Shown here one piece after another: positions 9,327-18,464 of a stretch of DNA of 64,000 bases. Position numbers and translations under genes: made by a program. Below the pieces are notes generated by a model. The model saw nothing but the letters and a program-made list of their open reading frames with translations. It had not been told where the DNA came from and did no database searches. The stretch's first letter is position 1. Each line of letters starts with the position of its first letter. Where the stretch lies: positions 1 through 64,000 of the forward strand of contig JARUXA010000018.1 of assembly GCA_030433805.1 (NCBI GenBank), read 5' to 3'. The DNA comes from Sphingomonas sp. PsM26. Its GTDB lineage: Bacteria > Pseudomonadota > Alphaproteobacteria > Sphingomonadales > Sphingomonadaceae.

Positions 9327-10025
9327 ATGGCAAAGCTGACCAAGAAGGCAAAGACGCTCGGTTCCGCAATCAACAGCGAGAAGCTGTACGGCGTCGACGA
9401 AGCAATCGCGCTGGCCAAGACCCACGCAACGTCCAAGTTCGACGAGACGATCGAAGTCGCGCTCAACCTCGGCGTCGATCCGCGTCACGCGGACCAGATG
9501 GTCCGCGGTGTCGTCACGCTGCCCAAGGGCACCGGCAAGACGGTTCGCGTCGGCGTGTTCGCCAAGGGTGCCAAGGCTGACGAAGCCCGCGCCGCTGGTG
9601 CGGACGTCGTCGGTGCGGAAGACCTGATGGAAATCGTCCAGGGTGGCACGATCGACTTTGATCGCTGCATCGCGACCCCGGACATGATGGGCGTCGTCGG
9701 TCGCCTCGGTAAGGTGCTCGGTCCCAAGGGCCTGATGCCGAACCCGAAGCTCGGCACGGTCACGATGAACGTCGCTGAAGCGGTCAAGGCAGCCAAGGGC
9801 GGCCAGATCGAATACCGCGTCGAGAAGGCCGGGATCATCCACTCGGGCATCGGCAAGGCATCGTTCACCAACGAGGACCTGCGCGCGAACTTCGACGCAC
9901 TGGTCGACGCGGTGGTCAAGGCCAAGCCGTCGGGCGCCAAGGGCAAGTATGTCCGTAAGGTTGCCGTCAGCTCGACGATGGGCGCAGGTATCAAGGTCGA
10001 CACTGCTGAGGTTTCGGCGGCGTAA
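9327..10025 (+). CDS. rplA: 50S ribosomal protein L1
   Basis: A 232-residue ribosomal protein L1, which forms the L1 stalk, helps release deacylated tRNA, and is the likely translational repressor of rplK-rplA. Recognisable segments are the N-terminal helix (AKLTKKAKTL), the central GRLGKVLGPKGLMPNPKLGTVT motif region (split here across residues about 125-147) and the C-terminal VSSTMGAGIKVD. It lies 4 bases after rplK and is the last gene before a strong terminator. Confidence 0.98.
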   Translation: MAKLTKKAKTLGSAINSEKLYGVDEAIALAKTHATSKFDETIEVALNLGVDPRHADQMVRGVVTLPKGTGKTVRVGVFAKGAKADEARAAGADVVGAEDLMEIVQGGTIDFDRCIATPDMMGVVGRLGKVLGPKGLMPNPKLGTVTMNVAEAVKAAKGGQIEYRVEKAGIIHSGIGKASFTNEDLRANFDALVDAVVKAKPSGAKGKYVRKVAVSSTMGAGIKVDTAEVSAA

Positions 10026-10049
10026 GCCTGATCTGCTACTGAACTGCGA

Positions 10050-10078
10050 AAGGGCCGGGGGAAACCCCGGCCCTTTTT
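10050..10078 (+). terminator. Terminator after rplK-rplA
   Basis: The stem AAGGGCCGGGG (10050-10060) pairs with CCCCGGCCCTT across a GAAA loop and is followed by T residues. It lies 25 bases after the rplA stop. Confidence 0.92.
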
Positions 10079-10365
10079 GCATGGGCCCGCATCGGCAAAT
10101 GCCGCCCCCTTTCGACGACCAGCGGTCGCGGGTTTAGCGCCCTGCCTGACAGAGGCGGGGTTGCAACAACACAACGGCTAGATGGTAAAAGCGGGCTTCG
10201 TTTCGATGCCCTGCACTCCTCAACCTGACATTGGCCAGGGAGGCGTTCATCAGAAGCGGACCATGCTCCCGGATCTTTGCCCCATCAGGGCATTCGCACG
10301 TCACCTCGACGGCTGTGCCGTCCTCCCAGCCAAGGCGGAGAAGACGGCACCGTAGCTCGCAGATA
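10079..10365. other. Gap between rplA terminator and sdhA end
   Basis: About 285 bases. On the minus strand directly after the sdhA stop there is an open frame of about 70 codons (10361 down to about 10137) with a protein-like first part (LGWEDGTAVEVTCECPDGA) but no usable start codon. Its first part also contains an imperfect hairpin (GTGCCGTC with GACGGCAC, 10315-10350). It could be a gene remnant. sdhB, expected here in a CDAB operon, is absent. Confidence 0.4.
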
Positions 10366-12168
10366 TCAGTAAACGCGCTTCTTCGGCTTGATGTACTCGA
10401 CGTCGTCGGTGAGCGTGAAGTCGTGGACCGGGCGATAGCCGATCTCGACCTTGCCCGCCTTGCCGCCCCAGCCCGCGAAGGTCGCGGTGGTGTGCTTCAT
10501 CCAGTTCGCGTCGTCGCGGTCGGGATAATCCTCGTTGACGTGCGCGCCGCGCGATTCCTGCCGGTTGGCCGCACTTTCCATCGTTACGACCGCCTGCGCG
10601 AGCAGATTGTCGAGCTCGAGCGTCTCGACCAGATCAGTGTTCCAGATCAGCGAACGATCGGTGACGTTGACGTCCTGCAGGCGGGCGTAGGTCGCCGCGA
10701 TCTTGGTCTGCCCTTCGCCGAGCAGCGCGTTGTCGCGGAACACCGCGCAATGCTTCTGCATCGTGCGCTGCATCTCGGTGCGGATCTGCGCGGTGGGCGA
10801 ACTGCCCTTGGCGTTGCGGAACGTGTCGAGACGACCGAGCGCCATCTCTTCCGACCCCTTAGGGAGCGGATTGTGCGGCGTGTTCGGCTTGAGCGTCTCC
10901 TTGAGCCGAAGCCCGGTCGCACGACCGAACACGACCAGATCGATCAGCGAGTTGGAGCCGAGACGGTTCGCGCCGTGGACCGAAACACATGCAGCTTCAC
11001 CGACCGCGAACAGGCCGGGGACGACGGAGTCGGGGTTGCCGTCGCGCAGGTTGACGACTTCGCCGTGATAGTTGGTCGGAATGCCGCCCATGTTGTAATG
11101 GACGGTCGGCGTCACTGGCAGCGGCTGGCGCGTCAGGTCGACGTTGGCGAAGATCTTGCCCGTCTCGGTGATGCCCGGAAGCCGCTCTGCCAACACCTTG
11201 GGATCGATGTGATCGAGGTGGAGGAAGATGTGGTCCTTATGCTCGCCGACACCGCGGCCTTCACGCATCTCCAGCGCCATCGACCGCGACACGACGTCGC
11301 GCGACGCAAGGTCCTTCGCCGACGGAGCATAACGCTCCATGAAGCGCTCGCCCTCGGAGTTGGTGAGATAGCCACCCTCGCCGCGCGCACCCTCGGTGAT
11401 GAGGACGCCCGCGCCGTAAATGCCGGTCGGATGGAACTGGACGAACTCCATGTCCTGCAGCGGCAGACCAGCGCGCAGTACCATCGCATTGCCGTCGCCA
11501 GTGCAGGTGTGCGCCGAGGTCGCCGAGAAGTAGCAGCGGCCATAGCCACCCGTCGCCAGCACGACCGTGTGCGCACGGAATCGATGAATCGACCCGTCGT
11601 CCATGCAAAGCGCGATCACGCCGCGGCAGACGCCGTCTTCCATGATCAGGTCGAGCGCGAAATACTCGACGTAGAAGTCCGAATTATACTTGAGGCTCTG
11701 CTGGTACAGAGCGTGGAGCATGGCGTGGCCAGTACGGTCGGCAGCGGCAGCGGTGCGCTGGACTGGAGGCCCCTCGCCCATGTTCTGCATGTGCCCGCCG
11801 AACGGACGCTGGTAGATCGTCCCGTCCTCGTTGCGGCTGAACGGCACGCCGGCATGTTCCAGCTCGTACACCGCAGCCGGCGCCTCGCGGACCATGTATT
11901 CGATCGCGTCCTGGTCCCCGAGCCAGTCGGAGCCCTTGACGGTGTCGTACATGTGCCACGACCAATGGTCCGGCGAGTTGTTGCCGAGGCTCGCGGCGAT
12001 GCCGCCCTGCGCGGCAACCGTGTGGCTGCGCGTCGGGAACACCTTGGTGATGCACGCGGTCTTCAGGCCGCTTTCCGCGATCCCCATGGTCGCGCGCAGG
12101 CCGGAGCCGCCCGCGCCCACGACGACGGCGTCATAGGTATGGTCGATGATCTTATATGCCTCAGGCAT
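10366..12168 (-). CDS. sdhA: Succinate dehydrogenase flavoprotein subunit
   Basis: A 600-residue SdhA, the catalytic subunit of complex II. It oxidises succinate to fumarate at covalently bound FAD on the cytoplasmic face of the membrane. The dinucleotide-binding motif VVVGAGGSGLRA is at residues 15-26. The FAD-linking histidine is His49 in TRSHTVAAQGG. The substrate-site segments (HPTGIYGAGVLITEGARGEGG and HGANRLGSNSLIDLVVFGR regions) are intact. It begins 8 bases before the sdhD stop, so translation is coupled to sdhD. No sdhB follows within the intergenic space. Confidence 0.98.
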   Translation of the reverse strand: MPEAYKIIDHTYDAVVVGAGGSGLRATMGIAESGLKTACITKVFPTRSHTVAAQGGIAASLGNNSPDHWSWHMYDTVKGSDWLGDQDAIEYMVREAPAAVYELEHAGVPFSRNEDGTIYQRPFGGHMQNMGEGPPVQRTAAAADRTGHAMLHALYQQSLKYNSDFYVEYFALDLIMEDGVCRGVIALCMDDGSIHRFRAHTVVLATGGYGRCYFSATSAHTCTGDGNAMVLRAGLPLQDMEFVQFHPTGIYGAGVLITEGARGEGGYLTNSEGERFMERYAPSAKDLASRDVVSRSMALEMREGRGVGEHKDHIFLHLDHIDPKVLAERLPGITETGKIFANVDLTRQPLPVTPTVHYNMGGIPTNYHGEVVNLRDGNPDSVVPGLFAVGEAACVSVHGANRLGSNSLIDLVVFGRATGLRLKETLKPNTPHNPLPKGSEEMALGRLDTFRNAKGSSPTAQIRTEMQRTMQKHCAVFRDNALLGEGQTKIAATYARLQDVNVTDRSLIWNTDLVETLELDNLLAQAVVTMESAANRQESRGAHVNEDYPDRDDANWMKHTTATFAGWGGKAGKVEIGYRPVHDFTLTDDVEYIKPKKRVY

Positions 12169-12559
12169 GCGGCACTCCGGTGGTAGCGGTGAAGGCGACC
12201 TTGAGGATCGCGAAAATGGCGATGCTGGCGGTCACGACAGTGAAGAAGTTGAGCGCGACCATTGCGATGACGCGGCTTTCTTCATGCTGGTAATCCTCGA
12301 TCACCACCTGCAGCCCGAGCCGGAAGTGGTAGAAGACCGAGGCGATCAGCAGCACCATCGGGATGGCGGCCCAGCTCGACGACAGCCAGGTGTGGACGGT
12401 GTCGTAATCATAAGCGGGCAACCGCAGGATCGCGATGAAGAACCACAGCATCAGGAACAGGTTGGACGCGGCGGTCAGCCGTTGCTGCCACCAGTGATGC
12501 GCGCCTTCCTTGGCGCTGCCGAGACCGCGGACGCGGCCGAGTTCGGTGCGATACGCCAT
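12161..12559 (-). CDS. sdhD: Succinate dehydrogenase membrane anchor subunit SdhD
   Basis: A 132-residue hydrophobic anchor subunit with three transmembrane helices (about 33-47, 60-83 and 95-125). The motif YHFRLGLQVVIEDY carries the expected haem-ligand histidine (His78) and the quinone-site Asp/Tyr. The start at 12559 gives the typical N-terminus and overlaps the sdhC stop by one base (TAATG), a standard arrangement for coupled translation. It overlaps sdhA by 8 bases. Confidence 0.95.
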   Translation of the reverse strand: MAYRTELGRVRGLGSAKEGAHHWWQQRLTAASNLFLMLWFFIAILRLPAYDYDTVHTWLSSSWAAIPMVLLIASVFYHFRLGLQVVIEDYQHEESRVIAMVALNFFTVVTASIAIFAILKVAFTATTGVPHA

Positions 12560-12978
12560 TATTTGAACCCCAGGATATAGACCCACACGACCAGCGTTGC
12601 GGCAACCGAGAAGATCATCGTCGCCATCGCGCCGGTCTTGTTGCGCTTGAGTTCATAGCCTGCGCCCGCATCCATCACGAAATGCCGGATGCCGGTTGCC
12701 ATATGCTGGAAGAACGACAGCGTCAGCCCGATCCCGACGATATAGCCAAGCGCGCCCCCGGCGAATTCGCCAAACACGTGATGGAACGTGGCGTAGCTTT
12801 CCGCCCCGCCCGAGATCGCCGCCAGCCACCATACCATGACGAGCGTGCCGACGGTTGCCATGCCGCTGCCGGTGACGCGATGAAGGATCGAGACCGTCAT
12901 ATGCGGTCCCCATTTCCAGATGCTCAAGTGCGGGCTCAGCGGTCGAGCGCGTTTGGTCGTGGGTGTCGTGCTGGCCAA
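12559..12978 (-). CDS. sdhC: Succinate dehydrogenase cytochrome b556 subunit SdhC
   Basis: A 139-residue first gene of the sdhCDA unit. RPLSPHLSIWKW (12-23) and SILHRVTG (30-37) are the family signature for quinone binding. HMATGIRHFVMD contains the haem-ligand candidate His92. Three transmembrane helices are predicted. The promoter should lie in the roughly 215-base region shared with the divergently transcribed chemoreceptor gene. Confidence 0.96.
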   Translation of the reverse strand: MASTTPTTKRARPLSPHLSIWKWGPHMTVSILHRVTGSGMATVGTLVMVWWLAAISGGAESYATFHHVFGEFAGGALGYIVGIGLTLSFFQHMATGIRHFVMDAGAGYELKRNKTGAMATMIFSVAATLVVWVYILGFK

Positions 12979-13195
12979 GGCGGCGTGTCCTCATCAATTG
13001 CAGGGTCGATTGCGGATCGAATGCGGGTTGGTGCCCTCTTAATCCGACGAGCCGATGATGCAAGGATTCTGGCTGATACCGCAGATGCATCCGCTGCAAT
13101 CATCCGTAATGCCGGTTACGCCGCGTTAACCAGGGAGAGGTAGTCAAGCGAAGGGCGTTTCGCGCGCCGGCCATGCCACAGACGGAGCGTCAACC

Positions 13196-14554
13196 TTGAA
13201 CCCCCATGAATTGCCCGCCCCCGGTGCCGTTGCCGCGACGATCGACCTCCGCGCCCGCCTCAGCGCGTTCGACTTCGACCACACCCTCGAGGCCGCTGCG
13301 CGCGACGTCTGGACGATCCTCGAACCAGATGCGGGGGAAATCGCGCTTGCCTTCTGGGGGCAATGGCGGCGTGCCGGCCTGGGCGAAAGCAATTGGCAGC
13401 CTCATGAAGAGGCCAAGATCGTCGAACTGGGAGTCGCCTATCTGCGCAACCGGTTCTGCGACGTCAGCGGGCGCGCGTGGGTCGAATCGATGGAGCGCTC
13501 GGTTGCGGCGGGCTACGCCGCGGGTGTTTCGACGATGGCCTTGTTGTCGATGACCTGCGCCAGCGATCGTGCCGCCCTCACCATCCTGTTTAATCGTCTT
13601 GAGACCAACGACCCACGCCTGCCGACGTTCATTGACACCGTGCTCCGCCTGACGGGACTCGAAAGCGAGATTACCGTCGAGATCTATAACGCTTTTCGCG
13701 CCCATAGCGCCGCAGACGAACGGGAGCGGCTTGCCACCGAATTTCGCGAGGGGATCGCGCTTACGGTCGAGCAGGCGACTCAGGAATCGGAAGTACTGCG
13801 CGGCCAGTCCGTCCGCACGTCGATGTCGGCACGTGGCATGCTGGGCAAGACCAGCGAAGTCGCTGCGGCCGCGGAACAGTCCGCCGTCGCGATGCGGGAA
13901 GCCGCACAAACCGCCGCGGGCCTGATTCGCGCGATCGAAGATGCACGCACCGAAGTCGAAGCCGCCGCAGAAATCGCGAATCGCGCATCGACCCAGGCCG
14001 GCGCCGCAGTCGGCATGTCGGAAACGCTGAGCGATCATGCCAAATCGATCGAGTCGATCCTCGGGCTGATTCGCGACATCGCGGGGCAAACCAACCTGCT
14101 CGCGCTCAACGCCACGATCGAAGCGGCGCGTGCCGGCGACGCCGGGCGCGGCTTTGCGGTGGTCGCGCAGGAAGTGAAGAGCCTCGCCAGCCAGACCGCG
14201 CGCGCGACCGACGACATCGCCGCCAAGATCGCCGCGATCCAGTCCGCCACGCGCTCCACCGTCGAGACCAACGCGTCGATCAAGTCGACCGTCACCGAAG
14301 TTCAGGAAAGCGCCAATCGCATTCGCCATGCGATGGAAGCACAGGCGCAGACCGTCACCGCGATCACTGCGGCGGTCGACGAGACCGCACTTGCCGCGGA
14401 TTCGATGTCGAACACGATCACCGCGATCCGCGAGGATACCGAAACCGTCGCTTCCGAGATCGATCGCGTCGGTCGTGGGTTCGATTCACTCGATCACAAG
14501 CTCGGCGCGCTCAAGAACAGCGCCGGCGAGTTCGTGGCGAAGGTCGCCGCGTAA
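13196..14554 (+). CDS. Soluble methyl-accepting protein with globin-like sensor domain (copy 1)
   Basis: A 452-residue cytoplasmic chemoreceptor-type protein without transmembrane segments. Residues about 20-190 are helical and resemble the protoglobin-like sensor domain of globin-coupled receptors. From about 210 on it is a methyl-accepting signalling domain with the conserved hairpin tip (IAGQTNLLALNATIEAARAG, about residues 290-309). The start is TTG at 13196 with GGAG eight bases upstream. The nearby ATG at 13206 is in another frame. No other chemotaxis gene is near, so it may feed a pathway encoded elsewhere. A second copy follows 42 bases later. Haem binding cannot be claimed: I could not align a convincing proximal histidine. 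Confidence 0.85.
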   Translation: MNPHELPAPGAVAATIDLRARLSAFDFDHTLEAAARDVWTILEPDAGEIALAFWGQWRRAGLGESNWQPHEEAKIVELGVAYLRNRFCDVSGRAWVESMERSVAAGYAAGVSTMALLSMTCASDRAALTILFNRLETNDPRLPTFIDTVLRLTGLESEITVEIYNAFRAHSAADERERLATEFREGIALTVEQATQESEVLRGQSVRTSMSARGMLGKTSEVAAAAEQSAVAMREAAQTAAGLIRAIEDARTEVEAAAEIANRASTQAGAAVGMSETLSDHAKSIESILGLIRDIAGQTNLLALNATIEAARAGDAGRGFAVVAQEVKSLASQTARATDDIAAKIAAIQSATRSTVETNASIKSTVTEVQESANRIRHAMEAQAQTVTAITAAVDETALAADSMSNTITAIREDTETVASEIDRVGRGFDSLDHKLGALKNSAGEFVAKVAA

Positions 14555-14596
14555 CGCGGCCAATCAGATATAGCGCAGGTCAGGGAGTCAGCCGGA

Positions 14597-15955
14597 ATGG
14601 CCAATCAAGTGGGCGGGTGGAGCGGGGAGAACCGATCCACCGCCGAGCGCGTCGCGGATTACGATTGGGACAATACGCTCCTTGCGGCTGGGGCGGAAAT
14701 CGCAGAGCTCATCGCCGGCAACGAAGTGTCGATCTCTCAGACGTTCTGGAAGCATTATCTCGCACTGCCGATGTCGGCGCACATCCGCCCGATGTTCGAC
14801 GAAGCCTATCTTGCTGCAAGTGTCGCCGACAGCGCACGGTACACGATCGCGAAATACTCGGCACCACATGGCGACGAATGGGCACAGATGGCGACCCATC
14901 ACGTCGCGCGCTCGCAGAAGGCCGGCATCCCGTTGCAGGCGTTGCTGGCGTCGCTGAGCTTCGCGCACAGCTGCACGCTTGGTCTGATCGAAGCCAAGCT
15001 CGGCACGGGCTCGCCCCGCTTCCGCGCGCTGGCGGATGCGGTGCAGCGGCTGGCACTGGTCGAGGCCGACATCATGGCGTCGCACCTGGGAACGCACGAT
15101 GCCCAGCGCAGCCGCGCCGAACGTCGCGATCGATCGGCGCATTTCAGCGAAACGATCGCGACATCGATCGAAGGCACCGCGGCGCTCGGCAACCGTCTGC
15201 GGGTGCAGGCGCAGGGGGCGGCCTATTCGACCCGTGGAATGACCAGCAAGACGAGCGAGGTCGCCGCCGCCGCCGAACAATCCGCCACCGCGATGCGCGA
15301 GGCCGCGCAGACCGCCGCCGGGCTGATCCGTGCAATCGAGCGGGCGCGCACCGAAGTCGAGGCGGCGACCGCGATCGCGACTCGCGCCTCGACCCAGGCA
15401 GGGACCGCGGTATGCATGTCGGAAACGCTCAGCGACCATGCCAAGTCGATCGAATCGATCCTCGGGCTGATCCGTGACATCGCGGGACAGACCAACCTGC
15501 TCGCCCTCAACGCAACGATCGAGGCTGCGCGCGCAGGCGATGCGGGACGCGGCTTTGCGGTCGTCGCGCAGGAAGTCAAAAGCCTCGCCAGTCAGACCGC
15601 CCGGGCAACCGACGACATTGCGGCGAAAATTGGAGCGATCCAGTCCGCGACACGGTCGACCGTCGAAACCAACGCGTCGATCAAGGCGACCGTCGGCGAA
15701 GTCCAGGAAAGCGCGAACCGCATCCGCGATGCGATGGCGGCGCAGGCGCAGACGGTGACCGCGATCACCGCGGCCGTCGACGAGACCGCACTCGCCGCCG
15801 ACTCGATGTCCCACACGATCGTCGCGATCCGCGAGGACACCGATCACATCGCCGGAGAGATCGACACGCTCGAACGTGAATTCGGCAAGGTGGACGACCA
15901 GTTGAACGTGTTGAAGCGTGCGGCCGACACGTTCTCGGCCAGCGTGGCGGCCTGA
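14597..15955 (+). CDS. Soluble methyl-accepting protein with globin-like sensor domain (copy 2)
   Basis: A tandem paralogue of the preceding gene, with exactly the same length (452 residues). The signalling half is nearly identical: long stretches from KTSEVAAAAEQSA to DETALAADSMS match with only scattered changes. The N-terminal sensor halves have diverged strongly; this copy has HHVARSQKAGI where copy 1 has RSVAAGYAAGV. This is the pattern of a duplicated receptor retuned for a different input while keeping its output. No membrane segment is seen. It probably shares the copy 1 transcript. Confidence 0.85.
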   Translation: MANQVGGWSGENRSTAERVADYDWDNTLLAAGAEIAELIAGNEVSISQTFWKHYLALPMSAHIRPMFDEAYLAASVADSARYTIAKYSAPHGDEWAQMATHHVARSQKAGIPLQALLASLSFAHSCTLGLIEAKLGTGSPRFRALADAVQRLALVEADIMASHLGTHDAQRSRAERRDRSAHFSETIATSIEGTAALGNRLRVQAQGAAYSTRGMTSKTSEVAAAAEQSATAMREAAQTAAGLIRAIERARTEVEAATAIATRASTQAGTAVCMSETLSDHAKSIESILGLIRDIAGQTNLLALNATIEAARAGDAGRGFAVVAQEVKSLASQTARATDDIAAKIGAIQSATRSTVETNASIKATVGEVQESANRIRDAMAAQAQTVTAITAAVDETALAADSMSHTIVAIREDTDHIAGEIDTLEREFGKVDDQLNVLKRAADTFSASVAA

Positions 15956-15998
15956 CGCGAGGGTTGGTTCGCGCACCTGTCCCGGATAAGGCTGGCGA

Positions 15999-16697
15999 AT
16001 GACCAACATTCTCCTCACCGGTTCATCGCGCGGGATCGGTGCCGCGATCGCGGCAAAGCTCGACCGGCCGGATGTCGCGCTCATCGGGCATGGCACGCGC
16101 AGCGGCATTCCGGCGGACTTTTCCGATCCCGCGGCACCGCGCGCCCTTTGGGACGCGGCGCTCGAGCGGCTTGGCGGCACGATCGACGTGCTGATCAACA
16201 ACGCCGGTGTGTTCGATGCCAATCCGATCGATCGCGACGATGACGCATGGGTCGCCGAATGGGACCGCACCATGCGGATCAACCTGACCGCGTCCGCCGA
16301 ATTGTGCCGACTGGCGGTGCTCCACTGGCAGGGCCGCGGCGTCGGGGGGCGGATCGTCAACATCGCAAGCCGGGCGGCTTATCGCGGCGATTCGCCCGCG
16401 CACTGGCATTACGCCGCGTCGAAGGCGGGCATGGTCGCGATGACCAAGAGCATTGCCCGCGGCTATGCCGGCCAGGAGATCCTGGCGTTCGCGGTGTGCC
16501 CGGGGTTCACGATGACTGGCATGGCGGACGACTATCTGTCGAGCCGCGGTGGCGACAAGCTGCTCGCGGACATTCCGCTCGGGCGCGTCGCGATGCCCGA
16601 CGAGATCGCGGACGTCGCGCGCTTCCTCGCACTCGAAGCACCCGCGTCGATGACGGGCGCGGTGATCGACGTGAACGGGGCGAGCTACGTGCGGTAG
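15999..16697 (+). CDS. Short-chain dehydrogenase/reductase
   Basis: A 232-residue classical SDR. It has the NAD(P) motif TGSSRGIG (residues 7-14), LINNAG, a catalytic serine in NIASRAAY and the YxxxK pair in HYAASKAGM. A Shine-Dalgarno-like AAGG lies 8 bases before the ATG. The substrate is not predictable. It lies 43 bases downstream of the second chemoreceptor and converges with the GH43 gene across only 13 bases. A role as sugar dehydrogenase in the adjacent sugar region is possible, but nothing specific supports it. Confidence 0.85.
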   Translation: MTNILLTGSSRGIGAAIAAKLDRPDVALIGHGTRSGIPADFSDPAAPRALWDAALERLGGTIDVLINNAGVFDANPIDRDDDAWVAEWDRTMRINLTASAELCRLAVLHWQGRGVGGRIVNIASRAAYRGDSPAHWHYAASKAGMVAMTKSIARGYAGQEILAFAVCPGFTMTGMADDYLSSRGGDKLLADIPLGRVAMPDEIADVARFLALEAPASMTGAVIDVNGASYVR

Positions 16698-16710
16698 CAG
16701 CGAAACGACG

Positions 16711-18387
16711 TTATCGTGGTCCCTGCGCGAACGGGCCGATCATCGTGCCGACGAATCCGCCCGCCTTGTTGGTGCTGAGGTTGGTCGCGTCGACGTCGGG
16801 CGCGAGCGTAACCCACTGCTTGCCCACCGCATAAGCAAGATCGTACCGTCCCCCGCGCGCGGCGATCCGCAGGCGCACCGGTCCACTCGCCGACACCGCC
16901 CGCTCCGCGACCGTCACGCCGGTGCGTGGTTCGTCCTTGCCTGCGCGGCGGGCGGCGCGGACGAAGGTCTTGCCGTCGTGCCGCGTCAGCGCGATCGTCA
17001 GGAAATAGGCGTCGTTCTGGACAGCGGCGAGCCCCGCCATGGCTCCCTCCTCCGGCACGAACCGAACCGAGGTCGTCACGCTGGCGACCGCATGTTCCTG
17101 GCGACGCGCGACGAAAGCAGGCTTGCCGAAGTCGCCGATCCCGTCGGCGCGCGGATCGAGCAGTAACTCGCGCCCGGCCAGACGATACGGGGCATCGCGC
17201 ATCGTCATCCATTCCAGCCCGAGCCGTGGCCCGGTGAAGTCGGTGCGTACCGAATACGTCCCGGTAAACGGGGTGGATCCTGCTGCCGCCATCGGCAACG
17301 GTGCGCGCACGACATAGGGCACGTTCTGCCCCTTGGGCAGGATCACCGGCCAGCCGTTCGACCAGTCGACCGGGAGCAGGAACGTCTCGCGCCCGATATT
17401 GTAAAAATCCTTCTCATACGGGCGGGTACCGAGGAAGATCGACCACCAGCGTCCGTCGGGCAGTTGCACGAGATCGGCATGTCCGGTCGCGCTGATCGGG
17501 TTGGGCCGCGTGGCGGGCTGGTTGCGCTGCGACAGGACCGGATTGATATCCTTCGGCGCAGGGACATACGGCCCCGTGACCGAGTCGGAGCGGAACACGA
17601 CCTGGCTGTGGTTGACGCTGGTGCCGCCTTCCGCCGCCAGCAGATAATAGGTGTTCTTGACGCGGTAGATATGCGGCCCCTCGATCCACACCGGCTTGGC
17701 GGCGAGATCGACCCCGCCGTTGACGACCATCTTGGGGTTGCCCATCATCTTGAGCGCGACCGGATCGAACTGTTCAATCCACAGCGCGCGGTGGCCGTCG
17801 TACGTCGACCCACCGACTGGCTCGCGGTTGTTGATCATCCATGCCTTGCCGTCGGTATCAAAGAAAAGCGACGGATCGATCCCTTCTACTGTCGGCAGGA
17901 ACACCGGATCGGACCATTTTCCTGCCGGATCGGTCGCGGTAATGACGAAATTGCCGCCGCATTGTACGCAGGTGTTGACGATATAGAACCGCCCCGCATG
18001 GTAATTGATCGCGGGGGCGAACACCCCCTCGGACATGCCGCGCCCGGTGAAGTCTAGCTGGCCCGGCCGGTCGATCGCATTGCCGATCTGCCGCCAGTGG
18101 ACGAGGTCACGGCTGTGGAACACCGGAATGCCGGGGAACCACGAGAAGGTCGAGTTGACGAGATAGTAATCTGCCCCGACCCGGACGATGCTCGGGTCGG
18201 GATGATAGCCCGCGAGGATCGGATTGCGGTAGCTGCCTGCCGGCACCGCCGCGCCGTCGGTGCCCTGATACTCGACCCAGCCGAACCGCGCAGGCCCCGC
18301 AGCATTCGCGCCGGCGGCACACAGCATCGCCGCCGCCGCCAGCGCGAGACGCACGGCACGGGTCGTCGTCGAAATCGGTCGGGACAT
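16711..18387 (-). CDS. Secreted glycoside hydrolase family 43 (beta-xylosidase/alpha-L-arabinofuranosidase type)
   Basis: A 558-residue exported glycosidase that would release xylose or L-arabinose from plant side chains. An N-terminal signal peptide (about residues 1-30, ending AGANAA) is followed by a five-bladed propeller with the GH43 triad: Asp64 in HPDPS (base), Asp171 in GIDPSLF (pKa modulator) and Glu236 in IEGPHIY (acid). A C-terminal beta-sandwich (about 360-558) is typical of GH43 enzymes with a substrate-capping domain. It is divergent from the semialdehyde dehydrogenase gene, and the motif at 18432-18450 lies between them. This links it to the arabinose pathway. Arabinofuranosidase activity is favoured by context, not by sequence alone. 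Confidence 0.9.
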   Translation of the reverse strand: MSRPISTTTRAVRLALAAAAMLCAAGANAAGPARFGWVEYQGTDGAAVPAGSYRNPILAGYHPDPSIVRVGADYYLVNSTFSWFPGIPVFHSRDLVHWRQIGNAIDRPGQLDFTGRGMSEGVFAPAINYHAGRFYIVNTCVQCGGNFVITATDPAGKWSDPVFLPTVEGIDPSLFFDTDGKAWMINNREPVGGSTYDGHRALWIEQFDPVALKMMGNPKMVVNGGVDLAAKPVWIEGPHIYRVKNTYYLLAAEGGTSVNHSQVVFRSDSVTGPYVPAPKDINPVLSQRNQPATRPNPISATGHADLVQLPDGRWWSIFLGTRPYEKDFYNIGRETFLLPVDWSNGWPVILPKGQNVPYVVRAPLPMAAAGSTPFTGTYSVRTDFTGPRLGLEWMTMRDAPYRLAGRELLLDPRADGIGDFGKPAFVARRQEHAVASVTTSVRFVPEEGAMAGLAAVQNDAYFLTIALTRHDGKTFVRAARRAGKDEPRTGVTVAERAVSASGPVRLRIAARGGRYDLAYAVGKQWVTLAPDVDATNLSTNKAGGFVGTMIGPFAQGPR

Positions 18388-18431
18388 GGCAGCATCCTCA
18401 GTCTCGCCTTGCGAATGGCGTCTCCAAACCC

Positions 18432-18450
18432 TATTATGTCTGAGTTATTA
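18432..18450. promoter_or_regulatory. Candidate FadR-type operator (GH43/dehydrogenase)
   Basis: The AT-rich motif TATTATGTCTGAGTTATTA lies between two divergent genes. Its core ATGTCTGAGT (18436-18445) recurs exactly, on the other strand, at 24095-24104 in the dehydratase/permease promoter region. The FadR-type regulator at 21078-21794 is the obvious candidate binder. This is inference from the repeated match. Confidence 0.5.
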
Positions 18451-18464
18451 TGGAAGGGCTTTTC

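Noticed and set aside
10231..12186. Long plus-strand frame opposite sdhA
   Set aside because: Antisense shadow of a high-GC gene; sdhA is unambiguous.
14880..14960. Haem-binding histidine in the copy 2 receptor
   Set aside because: Histidines occur near the expected helix (THHVARSQKAGI), but the spacing to the following glycine does not fit the globin-coupled pattern. Haem binding is left open.
14588..16363. Long minus-strand frame opposite the second chemoreceptor
   Set aside because: Arg/Gly/Asp-rich antisense translation. The sense frame has complete receptor motifs.
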